From a virus, in IMG/VR virus record IMGVR_UViG_3300017782_004332, positions 40,926 to 104,925 of that record: a stretch of 64,000 bases of DNA. One strand, given 5' to 3'. This document shows positions 42,624-50,434 of the stretch, one piece after another. Numbering within the stretch: the first letter of the stretch is position 1; every line of letters starts with the position of its first letter. The notes beneath the pieces were generated by a model, which saw nothing but the letters and a program-made list of their open reading frames with translations, ran no database searches and had not been told where the DNA came from. Both the position numbers and the translations under genes were made by a program.

Positions 42624-43239
42624 CGATACAGACCAAATAGCAAACTTCTTCTCGTGGGAAACTGACTTCGATGCAATACTTGCCATCGACGATGTAATAT
42701 ATCCAAACACGTATAATATTAGAATGAGTTTTTTACCCAAAGTAACTGACATCAAATTACAAAATAATAGTTTTGAAAGAGTAAAATATCTTATCCATAA
42801 ACTTTGTGAAAATAGTATGATCATCAAAGCAGGAAGTCCTTTAGAAAAAACTTTTTATAGTATGCCAATAAACAAAGTTTTATTGCCTGGAGATCCATAT
42901 GATCAATTATTTGGCATTGCATTATTTCATAAAATAAAGTCAATAGCAGGTGCATATATACATTTTGGACAAATAATGGTTGACAGCAAGATGGGAGATA
43001 ATGTACAATACACTGTAGACAATGATAGTTATGAAAACAGTGCATTACAAACAAAAACAATTGACGGTACAATTATTGAAAAACCTTGGTGGAACAGAAA
43101 TGACACAGCAACATTTGATCAAGTTATCAGTGAAACTAGTTACTGGCAAGGTGCAAGGACTTGGAGAGATTTAGGATATGGATCAGACGCTGAACAAAAA
43201 GAATTCAACCCAACAATCTTGGACGGCGGTCGAAGTTAA
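42607..43239 (+). CDS. Conserved marine T4-like protein, unknown function
   Basis: A 210-residue soluble protein with no motif I recognise. Trp- and Asp-rich at its end (KPWWNRNDTATFD, YWQGARTWRDLG). It overlaps the DnaE-like gene by 62 nt, suggesting close coupling. Proteins of this sort stand next to the DnaE-like gene in related phages. Confidence 0.55.
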   Translation: MLINNNDTDQIANFFSWETDFDAILAIDDVIYPNTYNIRMSFLPKVTDIKLQNNSFERVKYLIHKLCENSMIIKAGSPLEKTFYSMPINKVLLPGDPYDQLFGIALFHKIKSIAGAYIHFGQIMVDSKMGDNVQYTVDNDSYENSALQTKTIDGTIIEKPWWNRNDTATFDQVISETSYWQGARTWRDLGYGSDAEQKEFNPTILDGGRS

Positions 43240-43747
43240 TTCAAACGGTAAAGCAGTATTAACTGATTTAAACGTACTCGAATTATTATACCAAGACAAG
43301 ATCGACAATGCAGAACATTGCATTGTAAAAGATACAGACGATATTAAAAAGTATAAGCAGTTTGTTGATATTAATCGTGATAATTTTACGACATTTAACA
43401 CAACAAACGATAACGTTGATCGAGATGGGTTTGATCAATCCAATAGAGAAAATTGGTTTATTCCGCAATCTTACAAAGATCTTGACATAGAAGCATATGT
43501 GTTGGGATTGTGTAAAACTGATCAAGAAAAAGAACGTGTAAATTTTGAACTAGATTTATATAAAAACTTTGCTATGATTGATGTTTTGAAATGTTTGAAA
43601 TACATTATAGATACATTACGTGAAAAAAAATTAGTTTGGGGTGTAGGACGTGGATCTAGTGTAGCAAGTTATGTGCTATATTTGATCGGAGTACACAAGG
43701 TTAACAGTATTAAGTTTGATCTTAATCCAGAAGAATTTCTAAGGTAA
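43178..43747 (+). CDS. DnaE-like fragment protein (DNA polymerase III alpha motif)
   Basis: A 189-residue protein. Its last 40 residues, LVWGVGRGSSVASYVLYLIG followed by KVNSIKFDLNPEEFL, match the nucleotide-binding GRGS motif of bacterial DNA polymerase III alpha (DnaE: GPGRGSAAGSLVAY, then ITDVDPIKYDLLFERFL). The remaining polymerase palm with its catalytic Asp residues is absent, so it cannot polymerise alone. Cyanophage genomes carry similar short proteins. It could bind nucleotide or DNA, or inhibit the host polymerase (inference). The stop is followed at once by a palindrome. Confidence 0.7.
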   Translation: MDQTLNKKNSTQQSWTAVEVNSNGKAVLTDLNVLELLYQDKIDNAEHCIVKDTDDIKKYKQFVDINRDNFTTFNTTNDNVDRDGFDQSNRENWFIPQSYKDLDIEAYVLGLCKTDQEKERVNFELDLYKNFAMIDVLKCLKYIIDTLREKKLVWGVGRGSSVASYVLYLIGVHKVNSIKFDLNPEEFLR

Positions 43748-43750
43748 TAT

Positions 43751-43765
43751 GTACTTAATAAGTAC
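43751..43765. repeat. Perfect palindrome GTACTTA-A-TAAGTAC
   Basis: A 7-bp inverted repeat around one base, between the DnaE-like gene and the next start. It has no T-run, so it is more likely a protein-binding site or mRNA hairpin than a terminator. Confidence 0.5.
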
Positions 43766-43782
43766 AGTAACAAGGAGGCAAT

Positions 43783-44232
43783 ATGGGAAAAACATATAGA
43801 ACAATGCAGGGCAGACAGATTGACATGGAGAAACTCCGTGCCCAAAATGAACTTATGCCTGCTGTAGGAAACATGAAGGTTAATGCTAGAGGTGACGAAA
43901 TTGGACCAGGTGGTAAAATTTTACGTACTAGAGAACAAATTATGGGTGAGTATTATGAGGCAAATCCAAATGCAACACCTGATCCTAACGCAAACAAAAA
44001 AGATAATACTGTAACAAATCAAAGTGCAGTACCACCGACAACAACATTAAAAATTGAAGACACTTCAGTTAATGATGTAGTTGAAAATGTAGATGAAGTT
44101 AAAGACGAACCAAAAATGAAAGACGAAACTCTTGCTAAAGTTGAAGAAAAAGTTGCTGAGAAAACTATCGAAGCAGTACAACGAGCAAGACGTAGACGTA
44201 GTGGAATCGAAGACGCAACAGGAGAAAAGTAA
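43783..44232 (+). CDS. Conserved T4-like marine phage protein with charged tail
   Basis: A 149-residue protein. The N-terminal 55 residues (MGKTYRTMQGRQIDMEKLR, NARGDEIGPGGKI, TREQIMGEYYE) match a protein conserved in cyanophage-type genomes. The rest is acidic/basic low complexity ending in RARRRRSG. Location in the structural block suggests a virion or assembly protein. AAGGAGG ribosome site. Function unassigned. Confidence 0.65.
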   Translation: MGKTYRTMQGRQIDMEKLRAQNELMPAVGNMKVNARGDEIGPGGKILRTREQIMGEYYEANPNATPDPNANKKDNTVTNQSAVPPTTTLKIEDTSVNDVVENVDEVKDEPKMKDETLAKVEEKVAEKTIEAVQRARRRRSGIEDATGEK

Positions 44233-44708
44233 TGGTAGCATCATTAACAATACACAAAGGCAACGTAAAGGCCAAAGGAGAAGATGTTCTATTAACTAAC
44301 ATGTACTTTGGCGAACAGAAGACTGCCGGAGGACTTATTGTTAGTTCTGATGATGGAGTAGAACGTGGTATTAAACCTCGTTGGGGCCAAGTATTTTCAA
44401 TAGGACCTAATTATAAACATCGGGACGAGATTACAATCGGCGACTGGGTACTCTTAGAGCATGGTCGTTGGAGTAGAGGAATTCATATCGAAGACAATGA
44501 AGGTGTTGAATGGATTATTAGAAAAGCAGATACAGATAGTATTCTAATGGTTACCAGCGACGAACCTTCAGATGTTAGCGAATGGGTCGAATTGCATAAG
44601 GAACAAACACAATACCTTAAGAGCAAAGAAGAAGAAAGAAACACTGCTTCTGACGCTCCTGCAATTACAATTAGAAAAGCACCAAAGCAAACACAAACTA
44701 AGGAGTAA
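44232..44708 (+). CDS. GroES/gp31-like cochaperonin
   Basis: A 158-residue protein with a GroES fold pattern: VLLTNMYFGEQKTAGGLIV (mobile-loop and beta strand), KPRWGQVFSIGP, and ITIGDWVLLEHGRWSRGI. GroES-type lids bind GroEL through the mobile loop and close the folding cage. T4 gp31 replaces GroES to fold the capsid protein gp23; this protein likely does the same. It has a 40-residue charged tail not seen in GroES. The groEL end at position 1 supplies the likely partner. It overlaps its upstream neighbour by one base. Confidence 0.85.
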   Translation: MVASLTIHKGNVKAKGEDVLLTNMYFGEQKTAGGLIVSSDDGVERGIKPRWGQVFSIGPNYKHRDEITIGDWVLLEHGRWSRGIHIEDNEGVEWIIRKADTDSILMVTSDEPSDVSEWVELHKEQTQYLKSKEEERNTASDAPAITIRKAPKQTQTKE

Positions 44709-44709
44709 A

Positions 44710-44922
44710 ATGTTCACAGCAATAATTTTGACATTTACAAGTTTATTCATGTACGACAATTCAGAGTTCTTTTCAGAAGTTAAAAAAGAACGTGCTGAAG
44801 GTTATAGGTTCGAATATGTGGGTAAACAATCTGCAGATGAATATACTCACAGTATCCCTGTTATAAATCAGGAAACTGGTGAAGAGTTTATTTATTGGCA
44901 ACATAAAAAGCCACAGGAGTAA
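44710..44922 (+). CDS. Small hypothetical protein with N-terminal hydrophobic helix
   Basis: About 70 residues starting at ATG 44710 behind AAGGAG; a longer frame reading back into the cochaperonin gene is out of phase with it and not credible. A hydrophobic start (MFTAIILTFTSLFM) is followed by a polar region. Function unknown. Confidence 0.55.
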   Translation: MFTAIILTFTSLFMYDNSEFFSEVKKERAEGYRFEYVGKQSADEYTHSIPVINQETGEEFIYWQHKKPQE

Positions 44923-44925
44923 GCA

Positions 44926-45336
44926 TTGGCACAAGTAGATCTAAACAAGTACAAAAATTTTGTACAAGAAGTAACCTCATTACAAAGTAATGAAACAGGT
45001 GCTCTAACTTCACAGTTAGAAAAATTAGAAAAAGACAGTGGTGTTAATATGGCATTACTATTAACAGGTGCAATTGGTATTGCATCAGAAGGAGGCGAAT
45101 TTGCTGAAATTGTTAAAAAATGTATATTCCAAGGTAAGCCTTTGGATGCAGACACAATCTTTCATGCTAAACGAGAACTTGGCGACATCGCTTGGTATTG
45201 GATTAACAGTTGTCGTGCTTTGGGCCTTGACCCTAATGACGTCTTAGAAGAAAACGTAAACAAACTAAAAGCACGTTACCCTGGTGGCGAGTTTGATGTA
45301 CATTATTCTGAGAATCGCAAAGACGGCGATCTTTAA
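44926..45336 (+). CDS. mazG: MazG-like nucleotide pyrophosphohydrolase
   Basis: A 136-residue all-alpha NTP-PPase: SEGGEFAEIVKK and, after a loop, KRELGDIAWYW form the ExxE and ExxD metal-binding pairs; NKLKARYPGGEF closes the domain. MazG enzymes hydrolyse NTPs or dNTPs, and phage versions may adjust nucleotide or alarmone levels. The start is a TTG with a well-placed AGGAG. A consensus promoter follows. Confidence 0.88.
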   Translation: MAQVDLNKYKNFVQEVTSLQSNETGALTSQLEKLEKDSGVNMALLLTGAIGIASEGGEFAEIVKKCIFQGKPLDADTIFHAKRELGDIAWYWINSCRALGLDPNDVLEENVNKLKARYPGGEFDVHYSENRKDGDL

Positions 45337-45352
45337 TTAAATCACAAATAGG

Positions 45353-45381
45353 TTGACAGAAACATAAAGGATATGTATAAT
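45353..45381 (+). promoter_or_regulatory. Consensus sigma70 promoter TTGACA-17-TATAAT (leaderless geometry)
   Basis: -35 at 45353-45358, -10 at 45376-45381, then 6 nt and the ATG at 45388. Transcription should begin at or next to the start codon. Confidence 0.85.
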
Positions 45382-45387
45382 ATAACT

Positions 45388-45612
45388 ATGACTGATGATT
45401 ACGACATAAAACTTTCCGATGAGATTACTGCTCTTGTTAATGCATTTATAAAAAAGTATCCCCATAGTGAAATAAGCGTTGCAAGTTTTTTGTTTGCTAA
45501 TGCTATTAGAATTTGGAAAGAACAATTAGACGAAGAAGATTTTCATGCGTTACTAGAAGAAGTAACGGATAACATATTATACGACGAAGTTGATAAAAGG
45601 GTATTACATTAA
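45388..45612 (+). CDS. Small acidic helical protein, probably leaderless early gene
   Basis: A 74-residue protein rich in Asp and Glu, predicted helical. The start at 45388 is set by the promoter; an upstream in-frame ATG (45373) lies within the promoter itself. No ribosome binding site exists, consistent with a leaderless mRNA. Function unknown; an early host-takeover protein is plausible. Confidence 0.65.
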   Translation: MTDDYDIKLSDEITALVNAFIKKYPHSEISVASFLFANAIRIWKEQLDEEDFHALLEEVTDNILYDEVDKRVLH

Positions 45613-45621
45613 AAGGACTAT

Positions 45622-45804
45622 ATGAAAATATTTGTAGTATATATTTGGATGACTATGGCGTATCAGCCGTGGGACATTGTTAAGGTAGGCGAGTTCGCAA
45701 ACTGTGAGCAAGGCATTGCTACAGCAAACAATTTATATCCAGGATACGTAGCACTACATTGTATTACACCTGACTTGGTACCACCAGGAGGAACAGGCAC
45801 ATGA
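45622..45804 (+). CDS. Small hypothetical protein
   Basis: A 60-residue protein with a hydrophobic start (MKIFVVYIWMTMAYQ), two Cys (NCEQ, HCITP) and a Pro/Gly end. Perhaps exported. It overlaps the next gene by 4 nt (ATGA). Confidence 0.5.
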   Translation: MKIFVVYIWMTMAYQPWDIVKVGEFANCEQGIATANNLYPGYVALHCITPDLVPPGGTGT

Positions 45805-46211
45805 AAGTAGGATTTACAGCATCATCATTTGATTTGTTCCATAGTGGACATGTTGCTATGCTTAAAGAAGCAAGAAACAACTGTGACTTTATGATAGTTG
45901 GATTACAAACAGATCCTACAATAGATCGACCAGAAAAAAATCAACCAATCCAAAGTGTATTTGAAAGATATGTACAACTAGAAGGTTGTAAGTATATTGA
46001 CGAAATTATTCCATATGCTACAGAACAAGATCTTGTTGATATACTTTTAACCTATAAAATTAATGTACGTTTTATTGGCGAAGAATATAAGTCCAAAACG
46101 TTCACAGGTAAGCAATTATGTGTTGACAAAGGCATAGAATTATACTATAATAAAAGACAACATTCATTTAGTACAAGTGGATTAAGAAAACGTATAAGTG
46201 AGGCAAAATGA
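45801..46211 (+). CDS. Cytidylyltransferase-like nucleotidyltransferase
   Basis: A 136-residue protein of the TagD/glycerol-3-phosphate cytidylyltransferase type: VGFTASSFDLFHSGHVAML carries the nucleotide-binding HxGH and HSFSTSGLRKRI the closing ST-S-x-LRKR motif. Such enzymes activate alcohol phosphates with CTP. It could prepare a lipid or glycan precursor. Its 3' end holds a consensus promoter for the clamp-loader gene. Confidence 0.85.
   Translation: MKVGFTASSFDLFHSGHVAMLKEARNNCDFMIVGLQTDPTIDRPEKNQPIQSVFERYVQLEGCKYIDEIIPYATEQDLVDILLTYKINVRFIGEEYKSKTFTGKQLCVDKGIELYYNKRQHSFSTSGLRKRISEAK
46124..46152 (+). promoter_or_regulatory. Consensus sigma70 promoter TTGACA-17-TATAAT inside the cytidylyltransferase gene
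   Basis: -35 at 46124-46129 and -10 at 46147-46152, about 50 nt before the clamp-loader start at 46208. Confidence 0.75.
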
Positions 46212-47134
46212 AAGATTTATGGGTAGAAAAATATCGTCCTAACACAGTAGGTGACTATGTGTTTAGAGATCAAGCACAAAAAGATCAAATCAACGGCTGG
46301 GTAAAAGATAAAAGTATTCCGCACTTGTTGTTTAGTGGACATGCTGGTATTGGTAAGACTACACTTGCAAAAGTATTATTAAATGAACTAGAAGTTAATG
46401 AGTATGATGTATTAGAAATTAATGCAAGTAGAACAAACAGTATTGAAGACGTAAGAGATAAGATTGTAAACTTTGTACAAATGATTCCTTTCGGTGACTT
46501 TAAGGTTGTGCTACTTGATGAGGCAGATTATTTGTCACCAAATGCACAAGCGGCATTGCGTGGTGTGATGGAAGAGTATCATACAACAAGCAGATTTATT
46601 TTAACTTGTAACTATCCAAACAGAATTATTCCTGCACTACACAGTAGATGTCAAGGCTTTCATATTACTAATCTTGATCAAACAGAGTTTACTGCACGTA
46701 TAGCAACTATCCTGCTAGAAGAAAGTGTAGAACCAGACCTAGACGTTTTAGATACATTTGTAAAAGCAACATATCCTGATATGCGAAAATGTATTAATAT
46801 GTGTCAAATGAATAGCACAACAGGTAAATTACTTCCACCATCTAAAGGCGATACTGGTGAAGCAGATTATAAAGTAAGTATGGTTGAGTTGTTTAAAGCA
46901 GGTAAGATTACTGAAGCACGTAAACTAGTGTGTAGTCAAGCAAGGCCAGAAGAAATGGAAGACATATTTCGTTGGTGTTATGATAACCTTGATGTGTTTA
47001 GCAAAGAAGAAGATAAGCAGGATCAAGCAGTATTAATCTTAAAACAAGGACTAGTTGATCATAGTTTCGTTGCAGATCCAGAAATTAACATGAGTGCAAC
47101 ACTTATCAAACTAGCAAGATTAGGAAAGGCTTAA
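46208..47134 (+). CDS. 44: Clamp-loader large subunit, T4 gp44-like
   Basis: A 308-residue AAA+ ATPase of the RFC/gp44 type: LWVEKYRPNTVGDYVF at the start, Walker A GHAGIGKT (44-51), Walker B VVLLDEADYLS, the sensor ILTCNYPNRI and the SRC motif LHSRCQGF. With gp62 it loads the sliding clamp gp45 on DNA and so supports replication and, in T4, late transcription. Neither partner is in this window. It overlaps the previous gene by 4 nt and has its own consensus promoter. Confidence 0.95.
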   Translation: MKDLWVEKYRPNTVGDYVFRDQAQKDQINGWVKDKSIPHLLFSGHAGIGKTTLAKVLLNELEVNEYDVLEINASRTNSIEDVRDKIVNFVQMIPFGDFKVVLLDEADYLSPNAQAALRGVMEEYHTTSRFILTCNYPNRIIPALHSRCQGFHITNLDQTEFTARIATILLEESVEPDLDVLDTFVKATYPDMRKCINMCQMNSTTGKLLPPSKGDTGEADYKVSMVELFKAGKITEARKLVCSQARPEEMEDIFRWCYDNLDVFSKEEDKQDQAVLILKQGLVDHSFVADPEINMSATLIKLARLGKA

Positions 47135-47135
47135 T

Positions 47136-47384
47136 CTGAAAATAAGATACTATCATAAGATTGATGGCTGGAGGTGGCTAGGATTTATATTAGCAATGAT
47201 CAGTGCATTTACGTTAAGTGGTGGTAACCCAAACATACAATGGTTAGGTTGGACAGTAGCACTAGCATCATGTAGTATTTGGATTTGGATGGGAATTAAA
47301 GACAAAGATATACCAAGGGCATTAATGGAACTAATGTATTTGTTATTAGCAGTGCGTGGTGTATGGAACTGGACAGTAATTTAA
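47136..47384 (+). CDS. Small membrane protein with uncertain, possibly CTG, start
   Basis: From ATG 47196 the frame gives 62 residues with two hydrophobic segments. The same frame is open upstream and reads KIRYYHKIDGWRWLGFILA before that Met, which looks like genuine coding (a Trp-rich amphipathic start to the first helix). The only plausible initiator is CTG at 47136, right after the clamp-loader stop, behind AGGAAAGG. Function unknown. Confidence 0.55.
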   Translation: MKIRYYHKIDGWRWLGFILAMISAFTLSGGNPNIQWLGWTVALASCSIWIWMGIKDKDIPRALMELMYLLLAVRGVWNWTVI

Positions 47385-47402
47385 AATGGTTAGGAGTATA
47401 AA

Positions 47403-47741
47403 ATGGCACATCTAGTAAATGACAAATGTATAATGTGTAAGCACACAACCTGTGTAGAAGTTTGTCCTGTAGACTGTTTTTACGAAGGTGAAAACATGTT
47501 AGTAATTAATCCAGAAGAATGTATTGACTGCGGAGTATGTATTCCGGAATGTCCTGAAGAGGCCATTTATCAAACAGATGATGAAAACGATCCGTGGTAT
47601 AAACACAACGAATATTTTTCTACTACTGGCAACTGGCCTAATATTACAGAAATGCAAGATCCAATGCCGGGTTATGAAGAATATAGTTTGCAGTCGGGCA
47701 AAACTAAACTATTTTCTAAAAATCCAGCGGGTAAAGATTAA
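47403..47741 (+). CDS. fdxA: Seven-iron-type ferredoxin (FdxA-like)
   Basis: A 112-residue ferredoxin with CIMCKHTTCVEVCPVDCF and CIDCGVCIPECPEEAI, plus the FdxA-specific following region (WPNITEMQDPMP). This is the pattern of bacterial [3Fe-4S][4Fe-4S] ferredoxins like Azotobacter FdI. It carries electrons at low potential. With the A-type carrier at 29600, it is a second iron-sulfur auxiliary gene. TAGGAG ribosome site; its end overlaps the converging phoH by 4 nt. Confidence 0.93.
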   Translation: MAHLVNDKCIMCKHTTCVEVCPVDCFYEGENMLVINPEECIDCGVCIPECPEEAIYQTDDENDPWYKHNEYFSTTGNWPNITEMQDPMPGYEEYSLQSGKTKLFSKNPAGKD

Positions 47742-48448
47742 TCTTCGCCGTAAATTGTTAGAACCTCTTTAACTACTTCGTGTCGTTCTACATCTCCTTT
47801 TTCAAAATTACATACGGCTAACCGCTGTAATTGTTTAGGTGAAACTTTATTACAAAAGTCTAACAACCCATTAGATGTCATTCGATCTGCTTGTTGCAAA
47901 TCACCGGTCACTACCATTCGTGATCCTTTACCAATTCTGGTTAACAACATCTTCATCTGACTAGGTGTAGCATTTTGCATTTCGTCAGCGACAATAAAAG
48001 CATTCTTAAACGTTCTACCTCTCATATAAGCAAGAGGTGATATTTCGATAATATCTTCTTCAAGCATACCTTTAATTTCGTGTTTCCAAAAATACTCACC
48101 AAACACGTCAAAGATAGGGCGTGTCCATGGCTCCATTTTTTGTTCAATTGTTCCTGGAAGAAAACCGTGTTGTTCGTCTACGCTTACAGCCGGACGTGTG
48201 ATCACAATTTTATCAACCTGTTTCTCTTTGAACTCCTTGATAGCCATCATTACACCTAACAGAGTTTTACCTGTACCTGCAGGACCTACTGCAAATACAA
48301 TGTCTTTTTTCCTGTCTTTTAGTGTCTCTAAGTATGTTTCTTGGTTAATGTTACGCGGAAGTATAGATACTTCCTGTTTCTTATGTGTGTAGTTGTTATA
48401 ATCTATTACATTATTACTTCTACGTTCTTTGCGTTTTGCTCTTGACAA
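47738..48448 (-). CDS. phoH: PhoH-like P-loop ATPase
   Basis: A 236-residue protein: FAVGPAGTGKTLL (Walker A), VITRPAVSVDEQHGFLPG, LAYMRGRTFKNAFIVADEMQN (Walker B) and VVTGDLQQAD are the PhoH signature. PhoH proteins are RNA-related ATPases, very common in marine phages. A basic, Arg/Lys-rich N terminus is present. The start is TTG at 48448 behind a perfect AAAGGAGGT. It is transcribed opposite to its neighbours. Confidence 0.95.
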   Translation of the reverse strand: MSRAKRKERRSNNVIDYNNYTHKKQEVSILPRNINQETYLETLKDRKKDIVFAVGPAGTGKTLLGVMMAIKEFKEKQVDKIVITRPAVSVDEQHGFLPGTIEQKMEPWTRPIFDVFGEYFWKHEIKGMLEEDIIEISPLAYMRGRTFKNAFIVADEMQNATPSQMKMLLTRIGKGSRMVVTGDLQQADRMTSNGLLDFCNKVSPKQLQRLAVCNFEKGDVERHEVVKEVLTIYGED

Positions 48449-48549
48449 TATAGACCTCCTTTAAAGGTTATGCCCAACTGCAAAAGTATTTAATAGATTT
48501 GCACCATTTTAAACCTATAATATAATATTTTTATTGACAACACAACAGA

Positions 48550-48555
48550 TAAATA
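48550..48555 (+). promoter_or_regulatory. Late-type promoter box (TAAATA)
   Basis: AGATAAATAAAA, 17 nt before the ATG at 48573, with GTGGAG between. The 124-nt divergent gap with phoH also has overlapping TATAAT-like sequences at 48516-48526. Confidence 0.5.
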
Positions 48556-48572
48556 AAAGTGGAGACTAAATT

Positions 48573-49100
48573 ATGTATGACGTATTAAAAGTAATAGAAA
48601 ATATCAAGGGTATATACGAGTCTAATAACACACTTAGAGTACTTAAGGACTTTGAACGTGTTATGGACGAACTTGATTTATATGTGTTTGAAAACTGGGA
48701 AGATGGCGAATTATGCGAAGGTCCTATTGTAAACAGACACACTGTAGGCTGTAGTTTTATGTGGCCTAGAGATAAAATGCCTAATCCTAAAGCAGGTGAA
48801 AGGTTACTTGATTATAACTGTAAAGTTACATACAAAAAAGACTTTCTTATGCAACCAAGAAAAATTAAAACTCCAGGCGATTATAGACCGGGTACTAAAA
48901 AAGGTAAAATTGACAGACATCCTATTTGGATAGTAGGTATTGAAATGCCTAAGAGTTTACTGTTTGATATGTATAAAGGTTATCTAAGAAATCTTGATGA
49001 ACAATTATACGGTCAATTAGATGACGTAACAACTCAACCCGAAGTTCAAGCAACACCAGACAGCGACGTGGAGCAACAAAATGACATCACTCAAATCTAA
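48573..49100 (+). CDS. Conserved T4-like marine phage protein, unknown function
   Basis: A 175-residue protein: MYDVLKVIENIKGIYESN, TLRVLKDFERVMDELDLYVF, GCSFMWPRDKMPNP and KTPGDYRPGTKKGK are strongly conserved in cyanophage-type genomes, where the protein is unassigned and lies near virion assembly genes. The tail is acidic and Gln-rich. It overlaps the next gene by 20 nt. Confidence 0.65.
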   Translation: MYDVLKVIENIKGIYESNNTLRVLKDFERVMDELDLYVFENWEDGELCEGPIVNRHTVGCSFMWPRDKMPNPKAGERLLDYNCKVTYKKDFLMQPRKIKTPGDYRPGTKKGKIDRHPIWIVGIEMPKSLLFDMYKGYLRNLDEQLYGQLDDVTTQPEVQATPDSDVEQQNDITQI

Positions 49101-49796
49101 CGATTTAAAAGGTTTCGTTAACGAAATCTTTACTATTGATTCCTATAAATCAAAAATGGGAAAGGACGAAAATGTTGCAGTTTTAGCATTTGAAGTTTCA
49201 GATCAAGAACCTGCAAAAGACTTAATGTCTTTTATTGAAAAAGGATATCCTTTTATTTTAGATGCAGATGTTAGTTCAGGCGAAAATCGTAAAGGAAAAT
49301 ATGATGTATTCGTAGAAATGGAACGTAATAGGTATATTGGAAAAAATATCAAACAATATTAGACGATGTACAAAAACTTGCAGGAGTCGAAGATTGGAAA
49401 TATCGATACTATAAAGAAATAGAAAGCAAACCTTTCACAGAAGAATTAGATGTTCCAACAGACAAAGAAACATACAATATGTTTATTGAAACATATAAAC
49501 AACAAGAATTAGATCGATTTTTCAATAAAGGCGTAACTGAACAAAAATATATATCTGATAACATGCTTGAATTTAAAAGACATGCAAGTGGTTCTGTTAG
49601 ATTAGAAATTATCGATGAAGGTACTACAGAAGAAATTACAGGAAAATATGTAGGAGCATCAAAACTAGACGAAGTATCAATGTCAGAAGTTCTATGGCTT
49701 ACAAAGTTTTTTGGTAATTATAATATATACAAAGTTGAAGAAAACCTGTTTTTTACTAACGGAGTAAGAACAAAGGTATTACAAAGGAAGAAATAA
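49081..49796 (+). CDS. Conserved phage protein split by a -1 frameshift at an A-run
   Basis: The first part (49081-49362, 93 codons) ends in a stop, while the -1 frame continues without break into the frame that later contains ATG 49479 and runs to 49796. Joined at A-AAA-AAT (49341-49347) it gives about 238 residues, e.g. NRYIGKKYQTILDDVQKLAG across the junction. The joined protein corresponds to one uninterrupted protein in cyanophage-type genomes as I remember it (KNDLKSFVVEIF..., DADVSSGE). Either a programmed slip, a real mutation, or a sequencing indel in a six-A run. No clear downstream stem is seen. Confidence 0.7.
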
Positions 49797-49799
49797 TAT

Positions 49800-50312
49800 A
49801 TGTCTAAAGAAAACTATCAACAAGCATTAGAAATGATTTTACATCATGAAGGAGGGTATGTAAATCACCCTAAAGATCCAGGTGGAGAAACTAACTTGGG
49901 TGTTACAAAAAGAGTTTACGAAGAATGGGGCGGAACAAAAGATATGAAGGATCTTTTAGTTGAAGATGTTGCTCCAATTTATGAAAAAAATTACTGGGGT
50001 AAAGTTAAAGGTGACGATATTCCAAGTGGCTTAGATTTATGTGTATTTGATTTTGCAGTAAACGCAGGTCCAGGCAGAGCCGCAAAGTTTTTACAAGCAA
50101 TGATTGGTACTACTGTTGATGGTGGTATTGGTCCAAACACACTTCGTGCATTAGGAAACTTTGTTGAAAGCGAAGGTGTTGAATCTGCTGTTAAAACATA
50201 TCAAGAAAAACGTCAAGAATATTATGAATCATTATCAACATTTTCTACTTTTGGTAGAGGATGGACAAGACGTGTTAACGAAACTACAGAAGCCGCTCTA
50301 AAAATGATATGA
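49800..50312 (+). CDS. Endolysin, GH108 family muramidase
   Basis: A 170-residue lysozyme of glycosyl hydrolase family 108: catalytic Glu17 in LHHEGGYVNHPKDPGG, then TNLGVTKRVYEEW, and the C-terminal PG_binding_3-type region (FAVNAGPGRAAKFLQ, DGGIGPNTLRAL). It cleaves peptidoglycan glycan strands at lysis. No signal peptide, so a holin must release it. It heads a lysis cassette with spanin-type genes. Confidence 0.95.
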   Translation: MSKENYQQALEMILHHEGGYVNHPKDPGGETNLGVTKRVYEEWGGTKDMKDLLVEDVAPIYEKNYWGKVKGDDIPSGLDLCVFDFAVNAGPGRAAKFLQAMIGTTVDGGIGPNTLRALGNFVESEGVESAVKTYQEKRQEYYESLSTFSTFGRGWTRRVNETTEAALKMI

Positions 50313-50434
50313 GCCGAGTCTGTCAAAACTGCGGTAGACAACACAGTGGTAAACTAATTGAAACGTTTACAGACGGTGACAATAAACCAATAAAAATTAT
50401 CGTCTGTGAACATGCTCGATATAAGGAAGAATAA
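50309..50434 (+). CDS. Tiny CxxC protein in the lysis cassette
   Basis: A 41-residue protein overlapping the endolysin end (ATGA-type) and the next start (TAATG). CQNCGRQHSG and a later VCEHA could bind zinc. Function unknown. Confidence 0.55.
   Translation: MSRVCQNCGRQHSGKLIETFTDGDNKPIKIIVCEHARYKEE

Noticed and set aside
44572-44709. N-terminal extension of the 44710 protein
   Set aside because: This part overlaps the cochaperonin tail in another frame and is low complexity; AAGGAG marks the ATG at 44710.
48516-48539. Sigma70 promoter in the phoH divergent region
   Set aside because: TATAAT-like and TTGACA/TTGTCA words are present but no pair has proper spacing on either strand.
49363-49478. 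Non-coding gap between two separate genes
   Set aside because: The gap is fully open in the -1 frame and continues the same protein; treated as a frameshifted gene.
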